From assembly GCA_949357655.1 (NCBI GenBank), contig CASHTG010000006.1, positions 992,001 through 1,056,000 on the forward strand: a DNA stretch of 64,000 bases, given 5' to 3'. This stretch comes from Parascedosporium putredinis. Lineage: Eukaryota > Ascomycota > Sordariomycetes > Microascales > Microascaceae. Under the pieces are notes generated by a model. The model did no database searches. It had not been told where the DNA came from and worked only from the letters and a program-made list of their open reading frames with translations. Shown in pieces: positions 26,524 through 37,218 of the stretch. Every line of letters begins with the position of its first letter. Within the stretch, counting starts at the first letter, position 1. The position numbers and the translations under genes were made by a program.

Positions 26524-27920
26524 ATGGACGAGGAGCATGAGTGGGATGATGCCGAGCATCCTCCAAGACCCGGAAGAGCTGAAGGTGCTCTTCACTGCTT
26601 TAGATTCATTCATGTCAGTCAGTCCAACCGCCGGGGATATCCCCCTCTCAATCCCCCATTTACAATTATGCCCCCTCCCACTCCCATATGTATGCTCAAA
26701 GGCATTTCATGCTTTTAATACTCTTACATAAAACTTCAAAGTGATTTCTGAGCAGCGACAAATGTTGTTCAAAGTTCTGACGCAGGTTACAGGATGTATG
26801 AAAAGGTGGCGCGCTTCAACGTAACGCACCTCCGAAGGCAGTCGTTTTATGCGTTACCGGACGCTCAGTGGAAAATGCTTGCAGCGCCCCCTTTCAACTT
26901 TTTGGAGACGCTAAGTAAAGTGGATGATGCGATAGGCGAGAACGCAGACTTGGCCAAAGCTATCGCGCGTCATGGCCTACGTTCCTTCCACGACCCCTCC
27001 ATTCAGCCTCATGACGAGAGTGTATGCATGCCTCGCGAGTGGAATGGCGTCGCTAAGCACGGCGATATCGACAAGGCGAGGAGCACACTCCGTCAGTTCT
27101 TCCGTGACTGGTCCGCCGAAGGTGCTGTTGAGAGGGCGGCATCTTACGGTCCCGTTATGCGTACCCTGGAGAAGGAGAGGGCCAATCGACCAGATAACGA
27201 ACCCCTAAGGGTTCTGGTTCCTGGAGCCGGCTTGGGCCGGCTAGTTTTTGACTTGGCGCAGAGCGGCTATAACACCGAAGGCAACGAGATATCTTACCAT
27301 CAACTTCTCGCCTCCTCCTACATACTCAATTTTTGCGAGCGGGCAAAGAAACACACCATCTACCCCTGGGTTCACACATTTTCTAACCACCTCTCTCGAG
27401 ATAATCACCTACGCGGATATAGCGTCCCGGACATTCACCCTGGCACAACATTAATGTCATCCCCTAACCCTGGAACCATGTCGATGACGGCCGCCGACTT
27501 TCTCTGCCTCTACGGAGATTCCGACCATCGCGAGACGTATGACGCCGTGGCAGCCGTCTTTTCCTCGACACCGCACCGAACCTTATTCGATACCTCGGGG
27601 TCATCTTTAGCTGTCTTAAGCCTGGTGGCATTCTCATCAACATCGGGCCTCTCCTATGGCACTTTGAAAACAACGCTCCGGGGAACCATGGTCACGACGA
27701 TGATGGTGATGGCGAGCACGACTACAAGAATTCGTCTGGCATCGCCGATCCCGGAAGCTTTGAGCTTACCGACGACGAGGTGATGGCGCTTGTTGAGAAG
27801 CTCGGCTTCGTTCTCGAGGCAAAAGAAACGGGCGTAGAGGCGCCGTACATCCACGATACCGATTCAATGCTCAAGACAGTTTATCGGGCGAGTACCTGGG
27901 TAGCGCGTAAACCTCTATAG
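26524..27920 (+). CDS. N2227-family methyltransferase (carnosine N-methyltransferase-like)
   Basis: SAM-dependent methyltransferase of the family containing human CARNMT1 and yeast YNL092W; the substrate in fungi is uncertain. Key blocks are DPEELKVLFTALDSF, NVTHLRRQSFYALP, the SAM-binding motif VLVPGAGLGRLVFDLAQSGY followed by NEISYHQLLASSYILN, and CLKPGGILINIGPLLWHFE near the C-terminus. Exons run to 26613 and from 26793 (intron 26614-26792, joining DSFM to MYEKVARF). The DPEEL frame opens at an ATG at 26537, giving about 401 residues. An acidic MDEEHEWDDAEH peptide from 26524 lies in the neighbouring frame and would join if one C of CC near 26561 were extra, so the true start is unsettled. 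The frame also breaks at the TTTT at 27559-27562; one more T restores AAVFFLDTAPNLIRYLG and the conserved C-terminus. Confidence 0.85.
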
Positions 27921-28340
27921 GCACGGGTCACTCCTACATACTATCTTTACTTCATCATAGTTTTGGGCGGTGGGTTGTTTTGTTTCTTCCGGAAAAGATG
28001 GGGAGCTCGTGGGTTTCATCGTGGGCAATACGGGGTTCACGCATTATGGGAGCAGATAGAGCATGGAAAATATAGAGGCGCAAAGGAGACAAAGCCGCAG
28101 CATATTTGCACAGAATTCTTTTAAACGTCATTGCCACCAACTACTGCGGTGTGCCTTGAAGCTAATTCCAGATTCAAATTGGTTTGGGATGGACGTCCAC
28201 CTTCGTGGAACCCGCCGTGGTAAAAGGAAAATAAAAAGTGTGTTCATGCCATGGATTAAAATGTACATGAGAGTATTAGATTACTCTCTTGGGTTGGGTT
28301 CTTCTTTTCTGTTAAGCCTCCTTCATCTCCCTCCATATAT
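27921..28340. terminator. Convergent 3' region between the N2227 and SDR genes
   Basis: The two flanking genes converge, so both transcript ends and polyadenylation sites should lie in these 420 bases. No open frame of note and no clear hairpin terminator, as expected for a eukaryote. Confidence 0.45.
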
Positions 28341-29336
28341 TTAGAGCTTGGGCTCGACGTGGAGCTGGCCCCTGTTCCATCGGCTGCCACCGTCCAACGC
28401 GACCACCTCACCGTTCACGTAGGAACCGGCCCTACTCGTGAGGTAGACGATGATACCAGCAATATCCTCGGGCCTGCCCAACCTGCCGAGAGGGTTCTCA
28501 GCAGCGAACTTGGTGGCACCGCCGGAGAGCTCGAGGAGACCGTTGGACATCTTGCTAGGGAAGAAGCCGGGGGCAATGGAGTTGACGGTGATGTGCCTGG
28601 GGCCGAGCTCGATGGCGAGGTTCCTCGCGAGGTGAATCACGGCGGCCTTGGAGGCAGAGTAGCCATAGGTGCCCTGCTTGCCGAGGGTGCCGATGCCGAG
28701 ACCAGCGACAGAGGCGGTGACGATGACCCTGGAGGGGTCCTCGATAGAAGCGCACTTTTGGAGGAGGGGCGCGAAGAGCTTCACGGTGTTGAAAACGCTG
28801 CGGACGTTAAGATCCATGACCTTACCGAAGGCGTCGTCGGGGTGGTTGTCGAAGGCCGCGCCCCAGGTGGCTCCGGCGTTGGCGAGGAGGATGTCGACGC
28901 GGTCGGTGTGCTTGCTCACCTCGCGGACAAGGTGCTCGATGCCGGCGACCTTGGCAGAATCGGCGGGGACGGAGATGGCGATGGCGCCGGGGGCCTTGTT
29001 AGGCAGGGCATTGAGAGCGGCTACGGCCTCCTCGCAGGCCTTGGCCTTGCGGGAAGTGATGAAGACTTTGGAAGCACCGGCTTGAAGCAGACTGGAAAAC
29101 GGTGGGGGTTTTGCGCGGTTAGCTCTTTCTTTCTTTCATGTGCTCCTCTATTCTGTCACTCCCTCCTTGCTTTTTATGATTTCTTTTGGGTCTCATTCCC
29201 CTAATCCAGAAAGTTTGGACAAGACTTACGCGGAGGCAGCGTGGAGGCCGAGGCCACGAGATCCACCAGTCACAACGGCAACCTTGCCCTTGAGAGAGAA
29301 GAGGGAGGGAAAGTCGCGGAGATCAACGTCAGACAT
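28341..29336 (-). CDS. Short-chain dehydrogenase/reductase (RhlG / 3-oxoacyl-reductase-like)
   Basis: NAD(P)-dependent oxidoreductase with a classical SDR fold. It starts MSDVDLRDFPSLFSLKGK and shows the cofactor motif TGGSRGLG, then ITSRKAKACEEAV, the NAG motif (LLANAGATWG), a catalytic serine in VTASVAG, the YGYSASK active site (Tyr and Lys), NSIAPGFFPS, and a C-terminal VNGEVVALDGGSRW. Exons are 29336-29230 and 29091-28341 with a 138-base intron. Length is 285 residues, normal for the family, and the frame is intact throughout. Similar fungal proteins are often annotated as rhamnolipid-biosynthesis 3-oxoacyl-ACP reductases by similarity to RhlG; the true substrate cannot be read from sequence. 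Neighbours give no pathway hint. Confidence 0.9.
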
Positions 29337-30948
29337 TGTAACGGTTGTGGTTGGGGGCGGGAAGGAAGAAAAGTTTAATGAGGGCCCGAAAGTGCGTTTC
29401 AAGAGAACGAAACGGAAAAGGGATAGTAGATACTAAACAGGGTAGAGAATTTGGGATAGATATTCCGGAAAAGGAGCAAGATTTCGGGGCCGAATGGTAA
29501 ACAAAGGGGAGTCAAGGCTTAAAAGGAAAGAAGGGGACGAGCAGGATTATGGCGATGGCAGGATTTCCCCAGATTAGTTGGGGTTATGAGGGGGCTGACA
29601 GCAAGGGATCAAAGACAACGTGCCCGGAGACCCGGCGACCGGCAGGCGACCGGCTATTCCCTGTCAAGATAGTGGTACGGAGGTAGCTACCCCAAGATCC
29701 CTCGGCTTCTTTTTTGTCCCCCTTAAACTTTTTTCCTTTCTAATCTAGGTCGGCCAGGCGACTAATAGAGCTACTCCTCCGTGGCGGAGAGGAGAGAGAA
29801 GGGAAGCTTGTCCGCTTTCTTTGGTGTTCCGAGGCTTGTCTTCAGTGGCAAGGGGGCAAAGCGCCGTGCACTGATTTTCTCCGAAGCACAACGGTGGCGC
29901 TAGGTCGAAGATGGCCGCAGAACTGGGTGGTGGGGACGGAGGGGAAATGCTAAACGCCGTTATTTGTACCGAGGCACGCTGGCCCGCCTCAACCTTTAGT
30001 CATCAGCTGACGTCCGCACGATCACTGCGGAATGAACTTCAGTCCTGCATAGTTCTTCTCGTCGGCACAGGCTTCGAGAACAGTACCCTATTAACAACGA
30101 CTAGACGCAACAAATGGACATGTCTCATGATTCACTGTCAACTTCAATGGCTCTGAGAAGAGCGGAATAAGAAGGCCAACATTGTTCGGTGATCAATACC
30201 CTATGTACCGTTCAAAAGTATATTAAATGCAACATGTTCATCACTACTTATCCAATAGTTATTCTTAAAGTCTAGGATATGGTGTTCATTAATATTTCGA
30301 ACCTTCGTTGAGGAGAAAGAAAAGAGGCAGGGAACGGTTAAGGAGCGCAATGTATGATTCCATGTACAGCATAGGGCAAGTACCATTGCTATGATGTAGT
30401 CTAGCAATCCTCGAGCCGGGCTTAAAGAGAATACATGCCAAATAAATAGGGAAAAGAGACAAACTGGGAGGGAGGGGCGAGAAACCCTAGACGAAGAAGA
30501 AGAAAGACTTGAGGAAAGAAAAGCACCCGAAACATCAAATAACAAAAAAGGTGAAAAAGCAAAGGATAAAGAAGGAGAGAAGATAGAGAAGCAGCCACAA
30601 GGGGCTGTAAAAGAAAAGAAAAAGGCGCGCAGTGGGGCAAAAGGGAACAATGCTGGAGCTCGTAGAAGATCGCCTAGAAGAGAGGCCATGGCGTTGATGT
30701 CATATATCTTAAGTCCAAACCTTCATCAATCATTAGATCCTCAGCTATCGATTAGCCGGTCAATGCTCCAGAGAGTCCCAGCGCAATATTCTTCGGGCCT
30801 GTTGAGAACCTTGGCAACAAACCCTTTAATGGCTAATCACTGTCCGTCTCATCCCAGCAGAAATGAGTGAGAGACCAGGTAAAGAAAGAGCACCTGGCTT
30901 AAGCGAGAATCGCATTCGTCAAGTCTGTATGCGAGTGGGCCAGTAGAT

Positions 30949-30978
30949 ACACCCATATATATATATATATATGGGTGT
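30949..30978. repeat. Perfect 30-bp palindrome around (AT)9, followed by a GT repeat
   Basis: ACACCC, then nine AT units, then GGGTGT form a perfect inverted repeat. It continues into a (GT)n run to about 30998. It could extrude a cruciform; no function is evident. Confidence 0.85.
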
Positions 30979-31079
30979 GTGTGTGTGTGTGCGTGTGTGG
31001 CTGTCTAGCCTTTTGGATCTTCTTCAGCCTTGCACGGAAGGCTAGCCCGACTACCGAGCTATCAAGATACCTAGCCTAC

Positions 31080-31117
31080 GGTAGACTTACAGGTCGGCGC
31101 CGACCTCCTAGTCTACC
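31080..31117. repeat. Interrupted inverted repeat (hairpin) with a TATATAA just downstream
   Basis: Arms GGTAGACT and AGTCTACC (8 bp each) flank a perfect 16-bp palindrome, AGGTCGGC/GCCGACCT, with 3-base spacers on each side. A TATATAA-like box follows at about 31125-31131, and a short repeat of GTTGATAA lies near 31147-31185. The arrangement recalls the promoter part of a retroelement LTR, but I found no element body. Confidence 0.5.
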
Positions 31118-32444
31118 AGAACGTATATAAGTCAACTGAATCATGGTTGATAACAACTGTCAACTGTGTGACTGTTGATAATCCACAATGAGTTGACGAG
31201 AAGTCCGCCACTCGCAAATTAGAGGGCGGCAACGTGGAAATCCCAACAAGAAAAAGTGGGAAACGGAAACCACTGGTGTATGCAAACTCCGGGACGTTTT
31301 TTTATCGTCTCCTGTGGTAGAACGTTTTCTCTGCCCAACATTTATTGACCGAGTCAGAAACGAGTTGGTGGTCGTCTTCGAGTACTCTGCCGATGAAGAA
31401 TACCTTGACGTTATGCTCCACAGTGATGAGCTTCGAATAATTAGCGCGGGACTGCCAGGCAATGGATTCGCCTTCGGCTATCATTCTCATTCGCACCGTC
31501 GGTAACCCTGGAGTCGGCTCCCCGGAAACCAGCCTGGCTCTCCTCCCGGCCAGTGTGACGATCCCGTGCTTTTCAGGTTTGACGCCTTTCTTCTTACATC
31601 CCTGGTTTCCGTATGTAAATATGGGGCTATATAGGGGTATTAGTGCTGAAATCTGGGATAGAATTTCTGGGAATTATTTGACTTACACACATGTGCAATG
31701 GCCAGAATCGTTCCCGATTACTAGAAACCGTCTAAACCCAACATATATCATTCCACCATAGTTATCCCGGATTCCTTGCCGTTCGGAAGCCATTGATGTT
31801 TTAGAATCTGTTTGGCCCGACGGCTCCGGCCAAAGAACTTTAAAGACCTGCAAAATGAAATTAGGAAACTAGTCTGTATGCGTAGGAACAGGCTCTTACC
31901 ATTCCAGGCTGAAACTTATTCGATGGCTCTATCCTGTAACCTATTTTGCGTTCGGGCGGGTCAGATTGTTTACTACCAACGTAGAGTGAGGGGCGAATGA
32001 TGACATACGTGGGTCGAGCTCTTCGAGATACTCTGCACCGCTGGCTATATGATTGCTCATGGTGTTCGTTGAATCTAGGTTACGCAAAGAGCATCAACGA
32101 TCTTGTTTCCGTTACAATCTTCGCTTCAGCTTACCACCGTATTGGGCAGAAGTGGAACCTCCCCCGATGTCTGCCGTTGACTCTCGTGTATTGCTTGGCT
32201 TATCTCGTTCTCATTGAAGTCGTCCAGTGCATCTAGGCCGGATGACGGCCCATAAAGACCTTGGAAGTTATCTTGCGGATATTCATTCCCTTTGTACCAT
32301 CATATTAGCACAGAGGAGACTTAGGTACTCGCGTGGGAATGCGCTGGTATAACCTACTCGAAGAACCTGCACCATAGCCTTGGTATCCGGAAGCTGGATC
32401 TGTATTGTTGCCTCAAGTTAGAGAGTTTCAACCGGTCAAGGGGA

Positions 32445-33271
32445 CTATCGCGGGGGCGCACCTTCTGGGAACGGTGAATGTCCGTAGCCGGGATAGCCAC
32501 GCTCACCAAGGCCTGCAACGCGAGGGTTAGGATCATGAGTCGAGAGGAGAGATTGGGTGGGCTTTCCTTCTTCTTCTTCCGATTGACTGCCGAATCCATC
32601 AGAGGTTTCTTTGCCCTTGCCTTTCCTGTCCTTCTCGTCGTCCCTGCTTCCTTTCTCCCGTCTCTCCTTCCCTTTGCTATGCTTGGTTCTCTCCTTCTCA
32701 CCGCTCTTGTGTTTCCCTTTCGAACTTTTCTTCTCCTTTTCTTTTTCCTTGTCCCTTTCTCTCTCTCTTGTCTTGCCGCGAGATCGACTGCTTCCTGCTT
32801 CTTCATTCCTAGGCGTTCCAGAGGCTACACGATATTCGTCTAACAAGATAGTTAGCAACCATCAGGGGAAGGAAGAGGAATAGTAGGAAGGTGTGGTAGT
32901 AACTGACGGTCTTGATCCTCTTCGCCTTCACTCGCTTGTTCATCATCACTATGTCTGCCCTCCTCCCCTTCATCAATCTGGGCTCTACCAAATGACTCGG
33001 CGATGGAGTCTGCGAACGACTCAGTGGTGTTATCAATATGTTGACGTGGCACATCGTCACCTTCCTCTTCTTCGATAATAGGACCCCAGAATGTCTCAAC
33101 GTTTCCTAAACATATTAAAGGTTAATATAATCTCCAGGACTTTAACATGTTGGATAAGAACATGCCTCGGTCATCGCAACGCTGCCGGTAGTATCGGTAA
33201 TGAGTCTTGGACCAGACCCATTCTCCCCACGCACTCCACTGGACGGGCGCCGATTTTATAGTTCTTCCCAT
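32445..33271 (-). CDS. Hypothetical charged fungal protein
   Basis: I do not recognise a function. I read three exons: 33271-33166, 33105-32908 and 32839-32445, giving 232 residues without a frame break. The N-terminus (MGRTIKSAPVQWSAWGEWVWSKTHYRYYRQR) is rich in W, Y and R and resembles a short motif at the start of several fungal hypotheticals. The middle is acidic (VETFWGPIIEEEEGDDVPRQ through DEQASEGEEDQD). The last exon is highly basic and charged (KTRERERDKEKEKEKKSSKGK onwards) and probably disordered. The first intron needs a GC donor (GAG|GCATGT) and a TTTAG acceptor; the second has GTCAGT and GTTAG. The C-terminus could differ, because a change in the CCCCC run just before the stop would extend the frame. 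A nuclear or RNA-linked role is only a guess from the charge. Confidence 0.55.
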
Positions 33272-34342
33272 CTCTTCATAGTCGCATCACTTTAGACGGT
33301 AGTCCGAGTATAGAGTATCTAGAAAAGAAATACGCGCGAATCCAGAGCGAGAGTGTTGATGTCGTGCCACGGATTTCCTGGGGGTTAGGCGTGGCAGGGT
33401 CTGCGCAACAGGCCTTTCCAAGCAAATCGCCTCTATCGAGTGGCCAATCCTGAATATTCGCAGTTCTTTGTGAGGATGTATAGGCGAAGCAATGTGATCA
33501 CGAAAGCCACAGGCGTGAAACGCAAGAAGCCGAGCAAGCTATTGCTGGAATGAAAGACAGCGGTCGCTCGACTGATGAAAGATTTCAAAGTGGTTGGAAA
33601 AAGAGCACAAAGAGCTGCCGCTATCTTGCAAGGATATACCGCAATCGCTAGCGGTTAATGATGTTGGGCACTCTTCATTCGGTGCATCGGGTGCCTATGC
33701 CGGGAGGGGCAGGAATCGAGGGGCGGGGTTAAGGGTGATTCGTTGCCGGCTTGAAAAGCGGTGGTGGACAAGCCGGAGAGGAGGCAGCAGTTCTCGCAGT
33801 GGACCACGCTAAGCTGCGGCGGCACGCAAGGCTCGGGGAGGTCGAGATCTCCTCTTTCTCATTACGCTTCCTCCCAAAAAGGAGAAAGAAATATAATCAG
33901 AGTGTAAAGACGCAGATATTCGGGCGCGGCAAGAAGTCGTGACAGACCCCAGCCCGAATATACCTTCTTGCAAATCGGTGTCACGTTTATTCATTCAGGA
34001 AATCTCAGAGCACTATTCTTGGAGCACTATCCTTGAGAGAAGGCTGCGAAAGAGAAGGAGGGAGGGGAAAATACAAATAGATTATTACATTCAAGAAACA
34101 ATGAGGGGAAGGTGCATCGTGGTGATTCCAGCGTCGGAGGAGTTGCAAGTCTAAGGTACAAGAACTCTAGAGATTCAAATCCCTGTTGACAGTGTCCACG
34201 AACCCACGGACTGTGGATTGCGGGAAGCTCCGCTTGGTCCGTGTCCAAGCCGCATACGATTAGTCATGGCCCATTTCAACTTTGGCGTCTCGCCCTAGTT
34301 TAGTTGATTGACGGAGACTTGAGTACCACTCGAGAACCAATC
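33272..34342. promoter_or_regulatory. Divergent intergenic region between two hypothetical genes
   Basis: About 1.07 kb separates genes transcribed in opposite directions and should hold both promoters. I see no conserved element by eye. The open frames (for example 33594-33812) are short and unfamiliar. Confidence 0.4.
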
Positions 34343-36795
34343 ATGAAGCGGTTCGCCTCACTTTCACACTTCAGCCCTCAAACCGTGAGCTTTCCTCATC
34401 TCTTTTCCCTATCCATGCTCCCAGAATCACTCGAGAGAGCTTCATTTGACTAGCCAAAGTGCCGTATCAGGGCCGCCTTCATATCTGCCCCGGAGGACCA
34501 ACCTCCGTTCAGTATGAACAACTCGATGCCATGGCTCAACTGATGGCCCGAGCAGGCGCCCCAGTTGGATTCTCCGGACACCGTGAAGATGATTCCGGGT
34601 CCGATTCTGATGATGCCGCCACGATTTGTGCGCCGGAAGATGGGCGTCGCGACATCGAAATTTTCGTCCCTCCCCTACTGAGCATTCCTCCCCTTCGCCG
34701 CACCCTCACAGTCCGGGTCACCAAATACCGCTGATCGCAGCTAGCCGCTCGAAGTCTTCGCCTCCGCCTCCACCCTTAGAGTCCGCTTCTTTCCTTTCAC
34801 CCAAGCCATTCACTCCACCACCGTCCCTACCACCAACGACGCGATTACATCAGTCAGAATCAGAGGTAGAGGGCAGTCCTGGGGAACGCGTCCTCACTCC
34901 TCCTTTAGCTTCCCAAACCCCTCTCCTCCGCCTGTCGATAAGTCTTTCACTCCTCCACCACCTCGCCCCCGCCAAGTCAAGTAACGCCTCCGCTCCCCCT
35001 ACCATACCTCCACCACGTTTACCAGCATCAACTCCTCCGCTCAACGCCCCTCGTGCCCCACCTCCAAAATCAAGCGTCGGCTCGCATGCTGAGGCCCGCA
35101 AGGTGCCCCGGCTCTCGAGCGGCTCCACATCTATCCATCCGCCTCCACCGCCGCCGCCGCCCGTTGGTCGTACCCTTTCCGAAGACGACGAAGCTATACT
35201 GAGCCCTAGGCCCATTAGAAGCGCACGTTTGCGGGGAGCTTAGGATCCAAATTGGGCTTTACTCACACCGGCTACACGAGTGAGGACAGTAGCAGTGGGG
35301 ATGCTTCCTTTTATTCCCCTACATATCCCGCTCGCCAGCGTAAACACCGGGCTTCCCGACCCGAATTGAAAGCGAGAGACGATATAACACGTTCCATCGC
35401 ATCTACCGTGGCGCAGCTCGAGGAACAGAGTCGGCTATCGAATGCCTCACACTCGCCAATTGCCCCTACCAATGCCGGGCGCGACATCCAAAAACTATGG
35501 TCGGTTTTACGGGAAAAACGTCAAGATCTAATCAAGATAAGAAAAAGTATGGAGAAAGAGCGCAAAGTCTTGCAGGATATCCGCCGACGGAGGGATGATG
35601 CAGACAACAGAATGCAGTCCGCTATCCGCCAATTGTTACCAAAGCTCGGATCTTCTTTTAGGGAAGCTTTGCTGACGCTCAGGCGTTGTGGTCAGAGTAT
35701 AGCACGCAGGAACGAGTCAATGAAGCTCACGAGTCTAGCATGGGCCAGCTAGAGACCGAGGTGTTACGTATGGAGATGCATTTCTTTGCGGCCCTCGCTG
35801 AAAAACGTGGCGTTTCCAGTATAGACGACGAATCATTGACTTCTAGCGATGATACTGAGAGCGTGGTTCCTGATGACCTACCCTTGGAGCTTGTGGGCAT
35901 AGAGGCTGATAAACACAAAGAGGACATTCACCCACTTTACGACCAGTTCCAATCCGAAATTGGCAATCTTGGAGTCTTCCAGGAGAGCTGGGATGAGCTA
36001 CAAGCTGCGAAGCAGAATATCGACTACAAACTTAGCTTCACACATCTGACCGAGAAAGTGAGGCTCACCGAAGAAGAGGAAGATCTTCTCGCCGAGTTCC
36101 CTGACGAGGAGTACCGGATAGCCCAGGACCTTCGGGAGAGCGCGGCCTTGGCTCGTCGCCTAAGGGCTTTGTGTCAGGAAAAGGGTGTTCTAGGACAGCA
36201 CCTCAGTTTCAACATGACGTATCTCCTTCACAAGTTCTTTCCTTGTGACAAAGATAACCCGGAGCTCGGAGAGGACTTAGACCTCTTGGAGAAACCGGAA
36301 GACACATCCTCTACTCTCGCCCGGCCGCTGTTCCCACGCCTACTGTCCCAGTCCGCTCATCTTTTTGGTGATTTTCCAGTTCTCCCTGAGCAACAATTAG
36401 CCCGGGTTCAAGACTTACCGGAGAATGATGAGCACAAGCCTACCCTTGTGCAGATAGCACAGGAAGAAGTATTCCTCGACCGCATCTTCACCGACTGCAA
36501 TTGGAAAGAACCACGCAATTTTGTAGACCGTTGGCTTTTCCATCAGCTGAGGTCTTCCTCGCATGTGGCGCTCACTGCGTTCAATACTTTCGAAGATACC
36601 GCAGACTCTATCGACTTGGTACATTGGCAGGAACGCATTCTCGACACGTGGTGGGATGCAAGTTTGCCTATAAGTCCACCTCAGGATGACTCGAGCATTG
36701 GACAAGGCGATTTATCACAACCCAACTCCACTATATATGCCCAAGAGGTTTACTCGATGGACAACGTGGTCTTACGCATGCTAAAAGCAGTATGA
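34343..36795 (+). CDS. Large conserved fungal coiled-coil protein of unknown function, broken by at least three frame errors
   Basis: I recall similar uncharacterised proteins in other filamentous fungi but no function. In order: a short first exon (MKRFASLSHFSPQT, with GTGAGC donor at 34385 and TAG acceptor ending 34453), YQGRLHICPGGPTSVQYEQL, an acidic stretch, a long P/S-rich disordered part (about 34665-35200), then GFTHTGYTSEDSSSGDASF, then RHRASRPELKARDDI-type sequence leading into coiled coils (VLREKRQDLIKIRKSMEKE). The C-terminal third holds LTEEEEDLLAEFPDEEYRIA, NFVDRWLFHQLRSS and WQERILDTWWDAS. Conserved frames switch at TTTT 34661-34664, GGGG 35233-35236 and TTT 35668-35670; one added base at each rejoins them. 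The total would be near 795 residues. Exon 1 joins one base out of phase, so that part is weak. Confidence 0.6.
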
Positions 36796-37218
36796 AGGAG
36801 TTGAGACAGTCATCTCTGTTGCTACATCATATTGTAGGCTTCGATTCAGTCTGTACCTTTTCCTCAAACTCGGAGGCGGAAATTGGCGTCACCCCGTCTC
36901 TGTTTTACCATATGCCATGGCGCATACAATTCTATAGATACCACAAATCAATTCTCGATGACTTATTCATAATCCACTATCAATGACGGATCTCAGCCTA
37001 TCCTCAGTATGTTCAAGTTGTGTTGGGCCAACCCGATGCCTCACTTATGAACTACACTAGACTAAATTCAGCAGTGGATCCATGTGGGAGTGGATAATAA
37101 TAATAAGCTTGATGGAATCGTCTCCGCCCAGACGACTCCACACGATGATAGGCCGCTAGTACGCACTGTGCACAGGGGTTGGTAGCGAAGTCCCCTCTAC
37201 TCGAGCGACAACCTGCAT
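36796..37218. other. Short spacer 3' of the coiled-coil gene
   Basis: No gene recognised. It contains the likely 3' end of the coiled-coil gene transcript. Confidence 0.4.

Larger units (their letters stand above)
29337..32444. other. 3.1 kb spacer with simple repeats and palindromes
   Basis: It contains the SDR promoter near 29337-29800, a purine-rich block near 30450-30650 with an open frame rich in K and E that I take as compositional, the AT/GT repeats and hairpins near 30949-31117, and AT-richer sequence to about 32300 with only short open frames. No recognisable transposase or reverse transcriptase was seen, although 31000-32300 could be a decayed repeat. Confidence 0.45.

Noticed and set aside
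30450..30870. Plus-strand ORF rich in E and K, opposite a 162-codon minus ORF
   Set aside because: Both frames are explained by a purine-rich/pyrimidine-rich block; no motif and no good start.
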